From: Bacteroidota bacterium
GTDB lineage: Bacteria; Bacteroidota; Bacteroidia; NS11-12g; UBA955
Direction of reading: 5' to 3'
Length of the DNA stretch: 6,747 bases
Assembly: GCA_008081305.1 (NCBI GenBank)
Contig: VMCP01000210.1
Coordinates: forward strand, 1-6,747
In this document: in pieces, positions 6,374-6,747 of the stretch
Layout: the number at the start of each line of letters is the position of its first letter
How positions within the stretch are numbered: position 1 is the stretch's first letter
Translations under genes and position numbers: made by a program
Notes under the pieces: generated by a model
Database searches by the model: none
What the model was told of the DNA's origin: nothing
The model's input: the letters and a program-made list of their open reading frames with translations, nothing else

Positions 6374-6625
6374 CTAAAAGGCCTTTTCGTAAATCCGAGA
6401 AATTGCTTCGCACAAATCCCAATCTTTTGATGTAAGGGTATTGCCTGCATCGTGCGTGGTTACTTGCATTTTGATCGTGCAATATTCCCACTGAATACTC
6501 GCATGATGATTTTGACGTTCCATTTCCCCAGCACATTCTTGTATAAAAGCAGCAGCTTGCACAAACCGATCAAATTCAAACTCTACCGATAATTGAGCTC
6601 CATTTTTGTCCCACGCTTTAATCAT
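6374..6625 (-). CDS. Pterin-4a-carbinolamine dehydratase (PCD/DCoH family)
   Basis: ATG at 6623-6625 gives an 83-residue protein; the longer frame to 6631 starts with TTG and adds only two residues. The family signature is clear: an N-terminal helix region, NHHASIQW (39-46) and THDAGNTLTSKD (57-68). These supply His40, His41 and His58, equivalent to the three catalytic histidines that dehydrate 4a-hydroxytetrahydrobiopterin during aromatic amino-acid hydroxylase recycling. The usual HHP is HHA here; the rest is normal and the short length is common in Bacteroidota. No hydroxylase gene (phhA) is within the window. It lies upstream of the receptor gene on the same strand with a 26-bp gap; the pairing looks positional rather than functional. 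It is cytoplasmic. Confidence 0.88.
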   Translation of the reverse strand: MIKAWDKNGAQLSVEFEFDRFVQAAAFIQECAGEMERQNHHASIQWEYCTIKMQVTTHDAGNTLTSKDWDLCEAISRIYEKAF

Positions 6626-6635
6626 AATCAAACAA

Positions 6636-6666
6636 CCTAAATAGGGCTAAATCGTTTGTTTCCAAA
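6636..6666 (-). promoter_or_regulatory. Weak candidate promoter for the pterin dehydratase gene
   Basis: Reading the minus strand, TTTG (6663-6666) is followed after exactly 19 bp by TATTTAGG (6636-6643). The -33 part and the spacing are ideal, but the -7 part matches only four of the six fixed consensus bases. The start codon begins 10 bases later, implying a very short leader. Confidence 0.25.
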
Positions 6667-6670
6667 TGAT

Positions 6671-6745
6671 TTAATTCTCATCAATTAATCCACAACACCC
6701 AAAGCGAGCTCTGTTATTCTCTAAATTGAGAATGTTATGGTATTC
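6671..6745 (-). CDS. Possible C-terminal tail of an unidentified gene
   Basis: One minus-strand frame is open from the right edge for 24 codons to a TAA at 6671-6673, ending in RFGCCGLIDEN. The other two minus-strand frames hit stops within about 30 bases. If real, the gene would sit 45 bp upstream of the pterin dehydratase gene on the same strand. The fragment is too short for a family call, and an open stretch this long can occur by chance. Confidence 0.35.
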   Translation of the reverse strand, partial: EYHNILNLENNRARFGCCGLIDEN

Positions 6746-6747
6746 CG

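Noticed and set aside
6376..6387. 12-bp palindrome AAAAGGCCTTTT at the end of the pterin dehydratase gene
   Set aside because: It has no loop and is explained by the last codons and stop (GAA AAG GCC TTT TAG); no terminator features follow.

Overview
The window looks like a chromosomal stretch of a Bacteroidota bacterium, most likely a flavobacterium-type organism. The reasons are moderate-to-low GC, no Shine-Dalgarno sequences in front of clear genes, a promoter matching the Bacteroidota consensus (TTTG, 19 bp, TAnnTTTG), and an outer-membrane TonB-dependent receptor with an N-terminal carboxypeptidase-regulatory-like domain. I cannot fix the genus. No rRNA, tRNA, CRISPR array, insertion sequence or prophage gene is visible, and no gap longer than about 120 bases lacks a gene.

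Left part (1-1098, + strand): the tail of one glycoside hydrolase family 17 (beta-1,3-glucanase-type) gene, then a complete GH17 paralogue. They share a reading frame and are separated only by TAA TCT before the next ATG. The complete copy has both catalytic glutamates and no signal peptide.

Middle part (1099-3857, + strand): a compact five-gene run that reads as one operon. It starts at a striking control region, a perfect 20-bp inverted repeat (1102-1121 and 1141-1160) overlapping a consensus promoter. Each arm also contains a TGTAAA-N6-TTTACA dyad. The genes are a four-helix membrane protein, a 66-residue XRE-type repressor (ATGA overlap), an exported PqqB-like metallo-beta-lactamase-fold protein (14-bp overlap), a YdeI/DUF1801-OmdA protein with a possible zinc knuckle, and a membrane-anchored GyrI-like domain protein. 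The obvious model is that the small repressor binds the inverted repeat and autoregulates the operon, with the membrane protein as partner or sensor. What the operon does for the cell is unknown.

Right part (3861-6747, - strand): a pterin-4a-carbinolamine dehydratase gene followed 26 bp later by a large TonB-dependent receptor gene. The receptor converges on the five-gene run with only 3 bp between stop codons. A possible gene tail of about 24 codons enters from the right edge. The start codons of four genes were moved from the longest-ORF position: 1742, 2658, 3306 and (minus strand) 6625.
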